The notes beneath the pieces are model-generated. The model saw only the letters and a program-made list of their open reading frames with translations, had not been told where the DNA came from and did not search any database. 64,000 bases of DNA, taken from Leishmania infantum JPCM5. Its lineage: Eukaryota; Euglenozoa; Kinetoplastea; Trypanosomatida; Trypanosomatidae. The stretch covers positions 124,001-188,000 of the forward strand of contig NC_009392.2 in the NCBI RefSeq assembly GCF_000002875.2, read 5' to 3'. Shown here in pieces: positions 29,601-38,700 of this stretch. A program made the position numbers and the translations under genes. How positions within the stretch are numbered: the first letter of the stretch is position 1; the number at the start of each line of letters is the position of its first letter.

Positions 29601-29942
29601 CTGCGATCCACAGCGGACACGGAGACGCCGGCGGAGGAACGCCGCGGATCGACGCATCAGCAGCTACGGAGGTCTGCGGCGAATGTGGTGGAGCCACCGT
29701 CCGCAGTCGCCGCCAACCACGGATCCACTGCCTCCACGGCCGCGTCCTTTTCGGCTCCGCGACCGCCGCCACCGCACTCTCCATCGAAGGGCGTGAGCGC
29801 CTCTGCGTCGGCCGACATGCGCACAGAGGCGCCTACATTATCGAGGGAGGAGTTCGACTCCACTGGCCAACCTACAGCAGCTGCGGGCGTGACCCGCCAC
29901 GTCAGCGGTCCGCTCTACTTCCGTGCCCGGCCAGCGCGGTAG
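23688..29942 (+). CDS. Large coiled-coil protein, 2084 residues
   Basis: I start the gene at the ATG at 23688, in a strong context (gccgccATGgac). The frame extends upstream, but without any ATG. The N-terminal 300 residues are Ser/Ala-rich. Long heptad-type coiled coils rich in Gln, Arg, Glu, Ala and Leu occupy about 301-600, 644-834, 1014-1191 and 1517-1634 (for example LLRETQQQVDELRRYQQK and RAAEARLAELQQARLQWL). A basic, Ser/Arg-rich break lies around 860-890, and residues from about 1640 to the end are low-complexity. No membrane segment is seen. Proteins of this shape in trypanosomatids are often cytoskeletal (basal body, flagellum or Golgi), but nothing in the sequence fixes the location. 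Confidence 0.88.
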   Translation: MDVSTFPSSAQDDARVTSASLSGDDAATAEASLYPSSSTPLAAAAASSLSPVGMGSATTADVGRWDATTILEALRWMSGAESSGSRWQGRPLEIGDPPANRSCTPVESSMGAPNVSPQPALPHSAAVLPTSQEHCRRSRAPAASEPIPPAAIAAAQQGPSCCAPSSSPPAPLGQEDATVSPHDHTPTQRRIAAAHAHRMERCDGVEVQPHIRADTGPTAGVDSIGLVSSIFASRSAATAASHTSPQESEVPPAAAVRRARSAPLQALASAAVTAAWGPVAAPQSAAVGTGVGGTLWQQAFAAHAETLLRETQQQVDELRRYQQKAAREAQRADAVAAANRALEVQLAEADAKRAEDRAAHESAVNALSQQVLRLEEAVGVLRRTKLELQRQIKGAQTAAAQQEAVHRRELREVRSAFESELKRMRAEQHLQADEWRHERHRLEEKLVEWDVTEVAVSTQQMQLLTRRAELERKHEAVAAASLGAAPTPAYEAEAERAAAVPRVDAATNTDVVALPAAQAIPQESDASPYTRVHRDVLAQQQLREQTMLSELSIADARIQQESKQRRLAEERVAELLEQSEQLREALTNAEAAAANTERVSEVARQETAVAVTAKAAGGRDNAGHQMGRRDAVAHGTEHDLRTQQRLLQEIQYEYTALRRESSALFERHREQQRCETERWAAVRSAVGAVLHVAGLHDVRSTLEHAAAAAAADTSNLSCLGEVLADSSEASLNATLAALDTLASTLRSQQQAAAADEAALQQQRRLSTLEEALRVAEAQNEARIASLSATEAQLHESQRELSAWQRRHNDLAARQDVYDAAWRAAEVQLKQIIGILRRALREYAQPLSASLARLSSPGDDADSAGRRVTRRRSARAVKRRSQSSPASAASLDGIEDSEGHAAMLPTTADAAPVWASDGDAIADADLDDLLQDAFVLPKVAGEGDKMDRPEAVADGEGESLSRRRTTRTANLPQSSAATLVVVESTDGGSDASHSEVRRDMAVVVWGLLKLLTAWRDRQHALVEARKALQRQLADMTAKNTALVEERREAATRCQRQLRLSRAAEQRRAHQLEQAHKELEDVKRKHMLDSAQAHQKAAEWEGEREALRRRLRVAEEQLNRAEQALVEADVDHNAQHASQEMLQHALSDVTAARDRLERRQADLCVHIEDLETRLSVTERTQTDLHALITTSVAFIVRLLADHEQLQEHYRVLRTLAWTDAQAARMVERVLENCCPERSEQATALAGERGLPWSTGAASGVSASPAGAAPHSATSSTLLRIAGHAVRAVLRLSRLLTARQRLRSHAGTRRSDGSILSPSAAAAEPASLQPLLLALSSAFAWGAATPALNNAAASLHDSRLRRYATRPDSCVLPVVHLPAPLELAAVAHNEAAEVEAGGHAGLSKVRFDLRSRACEDEETYIGADHHQQRQLVQLLTVAQIDMQAPTTRHLCDGVLAASSASARATVELLQLAQVREALSATLLRRRGRNRLSIAKPQPVLPVPDLRPLLPDRLAALLQSHLQRAVTQTCQVAESHMLVQRLMHHNETLVSALKLRTNEHAAASAEVRSLTSQLQLQQAERAERTAVQERLVEVRASLLRERELRRAAEARLAELQQARLQWLSDREQYKREVYSLNMELAGTSVGGASPAGGGTRPLPPFAHGGGAGPALATSALSIQVDNTTMSDAARRPAAPSSHLDALADSVMDGSALCEQDFAHGSHPQVWRAAAFAAEVDYQRNSENVYYHELLRNGHERDSHARAGHRHGGNIGAHADAPKWSSAHGETPPLRTPHCRPRTNLPTPQDLAESGSPDDTRSAGAAPGAGGGGGGVRPTSDTDASLWNEQRQPHGPSCAIGLSPTAASMDTLKTTTPAERPPAPQPLLTSANALELYVPSVARQREKPRSHNAVNCEERRLDTTAKTTRAKRKTINNEGFGIVSHAAATASPSSSFLADAPAPESDVCAATPPPLSPPPPLRSTADTETPAEERRGSTHQQLRRSAANVVEPPSAVAANHGSTASTAASFSAPRPPPPHSPSKGVSASASADMRTEAPTLSREEFDSTGQPTAAAGVTRHVSGPLYFRARPAR

Positions 29943-30648
29943 CGGTGCCAGCCATTTCCGTCGCCGCGCGCTTCCAGATCTGCAGTAGTATTCACGAACC
30001 CCGTTCCTTGCCCTTACTGTTCTTGTTTTCCTGCGATCTGGCGGACAGGGCGTCCCCTCGCGATTTTATGTGTGTGTGTGTGTGTGTCGCCACTGCTGCA
30101 CGCGCGACGCAGACGCTGGACGCAGGTGTACGTCAGGGGGGGCACCAAGCCGCCCCCTCTTTGTTCTGCGGGCAAGTCGAGTGCGCCGCGTTCTTCTCCT
30201 TCCGCGACTCACACGCACACCTCCGCGCCCGCTCTGCTTGCGGATGCGCACATTCCGCCAGCCACGGCGATTCTTGCAGCTGCACCCTCCCTCTTTCTCG
30301 TCCTCGTCGTCCCTCGTCGCCGCTCCATGCTGGCCCGCAGCGCTTTCCACCTCTCCACTGCCACCACCCTTCACAAGCACGCGCGCACCTATTCGCCGGC
30401 AGCCCTCCTTGATTGAAGCGACGAGCGACGCCTCCGTGACCGCGTCGCCTGCAATCCGCATTTTATTTTTTTTTTCGTTGCTTGCCGGCTGCTTCACTGC
30501 ACCTGAGCTCCACAAGGAGAGAGGAGGAGGGGGTGGCGCGGTCGCTTGATCAAGCCTCTTCCTCTTCCCCTTCCCCTTCCCCGCCCCGCTCAATGGTGTT
30601 GCTATCATCCATCCACGTTCGCAACGCTCTGCGCTCCTCGTTCCGCTG
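29943..30648 (+). other. Intergenic spacer with TG tract and poly-T tract
   Basis: No gene seen. A TG microsatellite lies at 30069-30087. A poly-T stretch (about 30462-30478) is followed by pyrimidine-rich sequence, with the first AG after it at 30506-30507, a possible splice acceptor about 140 nt upstream of the ATG at 30649. A tandem ttcccc run lies at about 30555-30580. Confidence 0.65.
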
Positions 30649-33600
30649 ATGAAGAGAGGCGCCTCTGATGTGCCAAACAGCGCCGCAAACCCCCTCGTCT
30701 GTGCTGAAGGATCGCACGCCTCGGCCCCTCTTCCTGCCGCTCTGCAGCCAAACCTGCATGCAGCATGTCCCGTAGCGCCCCACACCCGTGGTATCGTGCC
30801 CAGCGTGGCAAGAGGCGGCGGCGGTGCGCCCTGGCCGGCTAGTGCGCTTCGATTCACGTGCTGTCGCTGCCGGCGCTCGTTGGTGGTCCGCCCAGCAATG
30901 CAAAGTAGCGCTGCACCGATTCTGCCACCATCGCACGGGCTCGCCCCGCTGTCGAGCGGTTCCGCGGTTTCCGTTGAAGGGGCGCAGCCGCATGTCTTCT
31001 GCTTGTCGTCAGAGGCATCCACAGTAGAGAGTGCCGTACGCGGCTCGCACGCGACGTGCGGTGCCGGTCGCACCTTCCGCCCCCTCGTGCCACCAGCGAC
31101 GGCTCTGGGCAACGAGGAGTTTACAGCTCGATGCAAGGGCACCTGTGATGCTATCGCTGGCGTACCGGCCACCGTCACATCGACTGGCATCTTTGAGGAG
31201 TGCGACCAACTTGCCTGCAGCACCACCGCCCACTTCACGGACGAGGCGCTTCTCGACGCGTTGCCGTCGCACTTCTTCTCCTCAGCGGAGCTGCTGACCT
31301 CATCGCACCTGGCGGATCTGCTCTCGCACGCGCAAGAGAGCTGCGCTGCTGCTGCCCCGATGAGCATGTGTGCGGAGAGGACCGCCACGAGCACCCGCGC
31401 GCTGACATCGTCGCCTCCGCCACATTCTCCCAGTAGTGCCGCTCCGTCTTTTGCGCCCGCCGTCCCCTCAGATGCTGCGGTGCTGAACGTGTCGCAGCTG
31501 GCCTCCCTAGGTGTGCCGGTGCGAAGCGCGACGAGCAGAGACGCGGATGAGGCAGAGGATAAAGAAGCTCGTGACACCCTTGGCTCAGGTGCGATGCTGC
31601 GACTACCGGTCCACTCGATGCAGGAGACGAGCAGCTCCAGTGCAGTACACCAAGACAGCCAAGCTCACTTCACACCCGCTGCCGAGCACGACGGCGAGCG
31701 CACTGACACGCGCGCGCGGACGCCCCCTCCACGAGACCCCAGCACCGCCATCCGACCGCCGCAGTCGCCCGCGGAAGAGGAAGCCCGTACAACGCTTGTT
31801 ACGCCCAGCTCCGTCGACTCTGCCGCCCCGTGCACGCTAGCGACACACCCGCTCGTGGCGGACAACGTATGCGCGGACCTTCCAGCGTCCAGCTCACGGA
31901 CATCTTTCTCTTCTCCCCTGCCACCCGAACCAGCGCCGACGTCTCGTCTTGGCCCCGGCATGAACGCAGCAACACCGGAAGGCGATCCTGCAGTCCCCGT
32001 GCCCTTCGATGAGCTCTGCCGCCGTTGGATGCGTCTTCTCGCCCGCACAGCGGTACCGCATGAGCAGCCGCTCTGCATCGACTGCTGGCGCGGTGCATGT
32101 CTTGCCCCGCTGCAGCAGCGCACGCGACTCTCGCTAGAGGGCATGAAGACACTTGCCACAATCATCTCGAGCACGCCGGCTGAAAAGCTTCGCTTCTTCA
32201 CCATGTGCTACACCGAACCGGCAGCGGCGCCGTTGCGGGGAGCCTTCGCCAATTCAGCCGGCTTGCGCCGAGGCTTTGATGAGGTCGAGAACGGGCAAGT
32301 AGTCGACTCGATGGCAGCGGCTGAGAACCTCAGCAGGGCCCTGCCGCTCATCTCACTCGACGCGGTCGCCGCGAACCTGTTCGGCGCTAACGAGGAAGGC
32401 TTGCTGAGTTCGCTAGAGGCGCTCTCGACGCCTCACGGAAGGTGTTTCCCACCAACGCGAGGGGCTGCCAGAGCGCTGAAGCCGTTGCCGTGCTCCTCGG
32501 ACGCGCCTCTCGAGCTACGTGAGGCTTCTCACGCAGAATACGGCGACGACGCAGAACAGATGATGGCGGAGTTGGAGAGACTGCGGGCCCAACAAGCGAA
32601 CCTGGAGCGGCAACTCGCGGTGCTGCGAGATGTGCTGCATTCCCTGGAGTCCACGACCCACCCTCACAGCAATCGCGGGGAACAGTTCCGTGACACCGTC
32701 GCTGCGCCACCGTCAGCGGTGACACCACCAGGATGGAAGGAGCTGGCGGTGGCGCACAACATACGCGAGGTGCAGCGCGCCTTCACCGTCAGCGATGAGG
32801 CAGCAGAGCGGCAGCACGCCATGGAGGACCTCATGAAAAGCTTCGCCTACGTATCCTCCACGCCGATCGATGCCCTCTGCTTTCCGATTGACGTCTCCGG
32901 CCCCGTCGGGCTCATTGCAGGACTGCGGCTGGGTCTTGTTCCACCGTACTCTGGGTCCAGCAGCGGCCGCACCGGCTCCGGTGACGGCGACGTACGCGGC
33001 GGCGGCGCCTCAGTAGCATGCACGATGTCGGCGCTGCCGCCGCTCGCCCATGCGGCCGTGTCTGTGTCCGAGGAGAGCATGCACCTCGACGGCTTTGTGC
33101 AACGCCAGCTGGGCTACGCCCAGCTCCTGCTCAGCGGCAACACGAGCGCCGACGGCGACGGCCACAGCGACGCCGTTAAGAAGAGGAGTAGCGAGAGGAG
33201 CACTGGCGTGAATGGGAGTGCGTCTTGTGGCGATGCGGCGCCAACGGCAGCAGCGGCTTCCTCTGCCCCGGCATCGACCGCGGCAGCGAAGGCGAGCACG
33301 CGCGTGTCGCCGCTGGAGGTGAACGCAGCGTGCGGTTATATGCTGCTGCTGCTGAACTACCTGGCACACGTGAACGGCTTCTCGTTCAGCACGGCTGTGC
33401 TGCGGCCTGCCGGGGATCGAAGCACGGTAGCGCTGCTGAAGCGCGTGCCGGTCTCTGCCAGCGGCGCGAAAGATTGTGGTGGTGCTGCCGCTGCGACGAA
33501 GTCCTCGGTCTTCTCTCCTTTTACACTCAGCTACTTCACCGGGAAAGGTGCCGCTTTCACGCAGGTCCGCGGCGACGCGAAGTCGGCGAGGGCGACGGCA

Positions 33601-34455
33601 AGGTCCTCGGTCGCACATGTGGTGGACCACGAAGTCGACTTCTACCTCACCGACCGCCTCCTGGCGTGGCGGACGTTCGGCGCCGCCTGCGTGGCGGTGG
33701 CCACGTGTGTGAAGGAGCTGGCTGATGCGCTGCATGAGAGTCTCCGCTGTTGGCGAGTGCGGGAGAGCATGGTGTGCCGACCTGCACCATCGGCGGCGCC
33801 AGCTGCGCCTTCAGGCACGGTAAAGGGCACGGAGGACGCCTCCGACTTTGGGACCGCACCCGCAGCGCCCGCTGATGCGGGAAGCCTCGAAGGCGCGCAA
33901 GCCCGCCGAGATGGGGCCGCTGCCTGCAAGCAGCCACGGGCACCTGTGCCTTTGCCCCAACTCTTGCAAAACTTGGCCGGCACCAACGATCATCTGATCA
34001 GCGCAGCGAATGCACTGAGCAGCAGTGCGCCACACGTGAGCGCGGCCGTTCTCGACACGGCGGGAAGCCTGGGTACGACGCCAGCGGTACGCGGCAACGA
34101 TTTGAGGAAGTCTGCGAGCACGTCGTCTCGTCCGCAGCCACCGCAGGAGGCGCAGTCTGCGCAACGCCGCAGCTCCCCAGCAGTTGGGGGGAGGTTCCCG
34201 CTTCAGCCTCCCTTTCGAACGCGTGGCGACACCGTGGACGGCTTCTCTGTGCGTCACGGCAGCGTCTCAGAGGCGATTTGGACCCTCGGCATGAAGAAGC
34301 TCCTGGCAAATGTGCAGTGGTGCAGGGAGGCGACGGTGGAGCTGGAACGGCTGTATGCCATCACCGGGGAGGCGGCCAACGATGGGGCCGACGAGCAGGT
34401 GAGTGAGGATGACGGAGAGGTCGCTGGGCAGGTGGGGACACCATCGCCGGCATGA
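30649..34455 (+). CDS. ATG6: Beclin-1 / ATG6 (Vps30) homologue with long N-terminus
   Basis: The protein has 1268 residues. Several features place it with Beclin-1/ATG6, the subunit of class III PI3-kinase (Vps34) complexes acting in autophagy and endosomal sorting. It has two CxxC pairs like the zinc-binding pairs of the family: C71-C74 (TCCRCRRSL) and C476-C479 (QPLCIDCWRG). A coiled coil lies at about 635-668 (LERLRAQQANLERQLAVLRD). A C-terminal BARA-like domain starts near 706, with DALCFPIDVSGPVG and GLRLGLVPP, then VNAACGYMLLLLNYLAHV near 892, SPFTLSYFTGKGAAFTQ near 955 and DRLLAWRTFGAACVAV near 1000. Human Beclin-1 has about 450 residues. Here the two CxxC pairs are about 400 residues apart and Ser/Ala-rich inserts split the BARA domain. 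The start ATG was chosen as the first in frame after the splice region. Confidence 0.82.
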   Translation: MKRGASDVPNSAANPLVCAEGSHASAPLPAALQPNLHAACPVAPHTRGIVPSVARGGGGAPWPASALRFTCCRCRRSLVVRPAMQSSAAPILPPSHGLAPLSSGSAVSVEGAQPHVFCLSSEASTVESAVRGSHATCGAGRTFRPLVPPATALGNEEFTARCKGTCDAIAGVPATVTSTGIFEECDQLACSTTAHFTDEALLDALPSHFFSSAELLTSSHLADLLSHAQESCAAAAPMSMCAERTATSTRALTSSPPPHSPSSAAPSFAPAVPSDAAVLNVSQLASLGVPVRSATSRDADEAEDKEARDTLGSGAMLRLPVHSMQETSSSSAVHQDSQAHFTPAAEHDGERTDTRARTPPPRDPSTAIRPPQSPAEEEARTTLVTPSSVDSAAPCTLATHPLVADNVCADLPASSSRTSFSSPLPPEPAPTSRLGPGMNAATPEGDPAVPVPFDELCRRWMRLLARTAVPHEQPLCIDCWRGACLAPLQQRTRLSLEGMKTLATIISSTPAEKLRFFTMCYTEPAAAPLRGAFANSAGLRRGFDEVENGQVVDSMAAAENLSRALPLISLDAVAANLFGANEEGLLSSLEALSTPHGRCFPPTRGAARALKPLPCSSDAPLELREASHAEYGDDAEQMMAELERLRAQQANLERQLAVLRDVLHSLESTTHPHSNRGEQFRDTVAAPPSAVTPPGWKELAVAHNIREVQRAFTVSDEAAERQHAMEDLMKSFAYVSSTPIDALCFPIDVSGPVGLIAGLRLGLVPPYSGSSSGRTGSGDGDVRGGGASVACTMSALPPLAHAAVSVSEESMHLDGFVQRQLGYAQLLLSGNTSADGDGHSDAVKKRSSERSTGVNGSASCGDAAPTAAAASSAPASTAAAKASTRVSPLEVNAACGYMLLLLNYLAHVNGFSFSTAVLRPAGDRSTVALLKRVPVSASGAKDCGGAAAATKSSVFSPFTLSYFTGKGAAFTQVRGDAKSARATARSSVAHVVDHEVDFYLTDRLLAWRTFGAACVAVATCVKELADALHESLRCWRVRESMVCRPAPSAAPAAPSGTVKGTEDASDFGTAPAAPADAGSLEGAQARRDGAAACKQPRAPVPLPQLLQNLAGTNDHLISAANALSSSAPHVSAAVLDTAGSLGTTPAVRGNDLRKSASTSSRPQPPQEAQSAQRRSSPAVGGRFPLQPPFRTRGDTVDGFSVRHGSVSEAIWTLGMKKLLANVQWCREATVELERLYAITGEAANDGADEQVSEDDGEVAGQVGTPSPA

Positions 34456-35799
34456 GAAGGGAGTAGTTGACGCGCTGCGTGTGGGCGCCTTCGTGCATTG
34501 TGGGTGCGTGGAAAGCGTCCAAGGAGAGGTGGCGGTGACGGTGATGGCAAGGGGTCCCGATCCGGCGCCCGTCATCCACAGAGAAACACACACATACACA
34601 CACACAGAGAGAGACGGTGTGTTGAGTTGATCCGTCTCCGGCACTCTCCTCAGTTTGGTCGTATCGCCACCGCCTCTCTCCTTCCTCCCTCACCATCACC
34701 GCCTTCGCTACGCCTTGCGCGCATGTTGTCTTCTTGAACCACCATGGCGCCGTCGCGGGATCATGTCTTGCCTCTCGCGCTTCTCACGCCTGTCCATCAG
34801 CGTGAAAAGAAGCACGCCAGCACACGCACATACGCGCGCTCGCACGTGACTCGGAGAGGACGCGTCGGAAGGCAGAGAGGGGGAGGGCACCGACGACGCA
34901 AGCTGAATCCGCGGCCTGTGCAAGCACGCAGCGGGCGGGTGTGGCAAGTCACTGCCCTTGCGTTCAGCGCTGGTTGGGCACACGACGGCCAGCACGCAAA
35001 AAAAAGGCCCAGAAGCGGCGCAACGTCCGATTCTGGGCTCTGCCCGTCAGACGCTTACGGTTTACGTGACGACGGCGTTCCCAAAGCTGGTCTCTGTGCC
35101 TGTGAGTTTGTGTGTTTGTGTGTGTGCCTTCAGTTACATCGATGACGTCGTCTCCCTCGCCCGCCCGCGCGCCTCTTCTGCATTCGGCTGACCCTCTTGT
35201 CTGGGTCGGTCTGCATACTGCAGCGCACACGCGCACGGAGGCGTTGCCTTCGTCGCCTCCTCCCTCTCTTGCGTGCCTCAATGGCTCTAAGCACCGAGCC
35301 CAGCGCCCCTCTCGAGGACGTCTCCTGCGCACTCAGCCACGGCTTGCACACACACACACACGCACAGAGAGAGAGACATAAATACATGTATACGTCAACA
35401 TACGCCGTCGGTAGATTCGGTGCCGGCGATCGTGCACGTGGCGCGTGCGTGTGCTGCACCAGCGCCCTTCTTTGCGTCTTGCCACCATCGCCCCACCCAC
35501 CCACCCACCCCTGCCCTTCCTCCCGAACTCTTCCCTTCGCAAACACGCCGCACCCAGCGTCCTGCGCACACCCCACCGCCCAGCACGTGTGTACGAACAC
35601 ACCCACGCTCACGTAACCGTCACCGAGCTGCTCCCATCCGTCTTTCTCTCGAACACACACACACACACACGACTTCCTCTGCTTTATCAGCGCCCGTATA
35701 CAGACACAAGCAGGCACGCTCGGGGTGGGCACCGGTACGGCCACTACCACAACCGTCTCTCGCTCTCCACGTGGGTAGGTGGCGCCTTCTGGAAGGGTG
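34456..35799 (+). other. Intergenic spacer, 1.3 kb, microsatellite-rich
   Basis: Several CA tracts are present (about 34587-34605, 35346-35362 and 35653-35671), with a CCCA run near 35492-35513. A pyrimidine stretch with AG at 35690 (cttcctctgctttatcag) is a possible acceptor for the WDR17 gene. A 133-codon frame at 34744-35145 starts in a good ATG context, but its Arg/His/Cys-rich composition does not look like a conserved protein. Confidence 0.6.
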
Positions 35800-38700
35800 A
35801 TGGCGCTCTCCCCAACCGCCTACGTCTCGCCCGGCTGCAGCGCGCAGTGCCGGCAGTGCGTCAGTGCCAAGCCAGACTCCTTCGCCTTTGCCTCCGTTCA
35901 GAGCATCTCTCTCTACCGAGTGAGCACCGCGAACGTGACCATCCCAACGAGCGCGAGCAGCACCCCAGCGCAGGCGCAGCAGCAACACCAGTCGCTCGAA
36001 ACGATCGCCATTACAGACTACCCGCTGGTGACCCTCTTCGGCCATGGCGCCAACGCCGCCATCGCGGCCTTCTCGTACAACGATGACTACATGGCATGCC
36101 TGACGCCGCAGAACAAGCAGGTTCTTCTGTGGCGCTTGAAGGATGCAGAGACGCTCACGGCGAAAAAGATTACCAGCACCGCTCTGTCCGACGCCTTTAA
36201 GCGCGAGGGCAACCCGTCCACAATGTGCCTCGCCGGCAGGCACCATGTTCTCTGCGGCACGAACACAGGGCGGCTCATCTCGCTCAACACGAATCTCGAC
36301 AATGCCGAGCCGCGCAGCGTCGCTATTCCGCCATCGCAGAAACGCGGGAACGCACAGCAGCCCCGCTCGCCATTATCACCGGGGAACGCGTACAGTGTCC
36401 CCGCTGTAGCCGGTCCGCTGAGCTCCCTCAATCCCAGCGGCACGAGCAGCGCAGCGGCGGCCGCGGTGGAATCGGTAGAGTGCATTGTGGCGGCAACAGC
36501 GCGGCCAGAGGCAGTCGCGTGCGGCACCTCGGATGGTACGCTGTGCCTGCTGACGCTGAACGCAAGCACGGGTCTGCTTGTGACGGCTTCGCTGTGCCCG
36601 TTCCCAGCAAAGGAGAAGAGCGACACAGTCCTCGACGTGAACCCGCTACCGGTCACCTCCCTCGCCTTCGAGCCAACCTCTGCGCAGTACCTCGCTGTCG
36701 GCTCGCAAGACGGCGCGCTGGCGCTCTGTGATATGAACAAGAATTCCATCGTGCAGATATTTGAGGTCAGCAAGCTGCCTGAGAAGCACATAAGCTCCAT
36801 CGCCTGGATCCCCGGTGAGGCAGGCGCCTTCTACACCGCCAGCACTGACAGTCCGGTGCTCCGCAAGTGGTCTGTCTCCAGCAAGTCGGTCGTCGGCAGC
36901 GTGAGCATCATGGTGATGCAGCAGATGCCACAGCAGCGGAGCTCAGGTGCACGCGGTGCAGCAGATGCGAGCGACTCCGCCGACGCGGAGCACAGCAGCA
37001 GCAGAATCGGCATACGCAGTGTGGCCTGTATCGACCAGACACGCGTCGTTGTGGGGCTGACAAACGGATCCGTGAAGGTCTACGACGTGACACAGCAGCG
37101 GCTGGAGTGCGACATCGTGACGGGCCACACAGACGCAACGCTCAGTTGCAAGCTGTCGAAGCACGATCGCGACCAGGCGGCGACGGGCGGTGTCGATGGG
37201 ATGATCCGTGTGTGGAACTTGCGCACGCTCAGCCAGCAGTACAGCATCCCGGTGGGGCCCGTGATGGTGCACTCTGTAGACTGGTCCCCGAATGGCAAGC
37301 ACCTCATTGCCGCCCTCGGTAGCGGTGAGGTGGTCATGTACTCCACGTCGACAAACCGCGAGTCGTGGCGGACGCCGGTCTTCTCGGAGCTTGTCTACCG
37401 CGTCTGCTGGGCCGCGGGTGACTCCAGCCTCATCGCCGCCACCTCCCGCAGCGGCGTCGCCGTGCTCTCCTCGAAGGACGGGAAGGTGGTTCGGCGCTAC
37501 CCCGCCACGCGCGGCGCCTTCTACGGTGTCGACATCGAGCCCGCCAAGAGCAAGATGATAGCCGCCGGCTCGCACGATCACCGCATCTACGTGTACAACC
37601 TCTCCAGCAGCAGCGAGCACCCCGTGCACGTGCTGGCAGGTCACACGGACGCCGTCTGCGACGTTGCCTACAACCCAACAGCGCTGAACTACCTCCTTTC
37701 GGGCAGCTACGACGGCACGCTGCGCGTGTGGGACCTCTCGTCGAACGACGCGCACACTATCTCTGTATCGTCGCGTGCGCTGAAGGGCCACGCCGACCGC
37801 GTGCGCAGCGTGGCATGGTGCAGCCTGGCGCCCTACTTGGTCATCAGTGGCTCCGCGGATGCGTCGATCCGCCTGTGGGACATCCGCAACGGCGTCGCCA
37901 TAACCACCGTGCGCGGCCACAACGCGGATGTCGTCGCCATCTCGAGTCACGTCGACCGTCCGCTCACGTTCTTGTCGGCCGCGCGTGATAGCACGCTGGT
38001 GGCGTGGAGCGTGGCCCTGCTGCGGCAGGTGTACCTCGACGCCGCCCTGGGCACCCTTGAGAACTGCATTGTGGCCGACCCGTCCTCGCTCATGGGCGTG
38101 GCCGCGTCCAGCGTGACCGTCTCGCAGGTGGCCGGCGCAGCAGTGCAGCGGCTTGCCAAGGAACTCGCCGAGTGTGCGAGTAGGCCGGCGGAGCGGCTGC
38201 AGAAGCTGGTGAGCTTCTTTGAGTCCCCCAACGGGGCGGCGGAGGTGGCGGAGATGGCGCTCTGCGCGGTGGACCCGGCAGCGTACCAGGTGGCGGTAGC
38301 AGAGGGGAAGACGGCCGCGACGGGGCTCGTTGTGCCGGCGCGGAGCCTGGCAGAGGCGGCGCGTGCTCATGCCACGTGCACCAACGAGCGCGCCCACAGC
38401 AAGTCCGTCAACGCCGCCGGGCCGTCGTATAGGAAGCAGCGCCTGCTGGAGGCGGCCGACGAGCTGTTACGCGTGGGTCAGCTGGAGGCGCACTGCAACG
38501 TGCTCATGGAGGCGGAGGAGTGGGACCGCGCGATTGCGGCGAGCCCAGCCATCTCACGTGCTTACTGGCGCAGTGTCTGCCAGAAGGCCGCAGAGGCAAT
38601 GGAGGCGGCCGGCGACGCGCGCGCCGTGGCCTACTACATCATCGGTGAGCATGCCCACAAGGCTGCGCAACTGCTGACACGCCTGTCGCAGCGCCACTAC

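Noticed and set aside
30066..31577. 503-codon minus-strand ORF over the start of ATG6
   Set aside because: It crosses the spacer and the ATG6 N-terminus and has no domain. The + frame carries the family hallmarks.
34744..35145. 133-codon + strand ORF starting in a good ATG context
   Set aside because: The context (accATGg) is attractive, but the translation is Arg/His/Cys-rich, includes microsatellite sequence and has no recognisable motif. Kept out for lack of coding evidence.
36943..38397. 484-codon minus-strand ORF over the WDR17 gene
   Set aside because: It is an antisense shadow of a clear WD40 coding region, made long by the high GC and third-position bias of the real gene.
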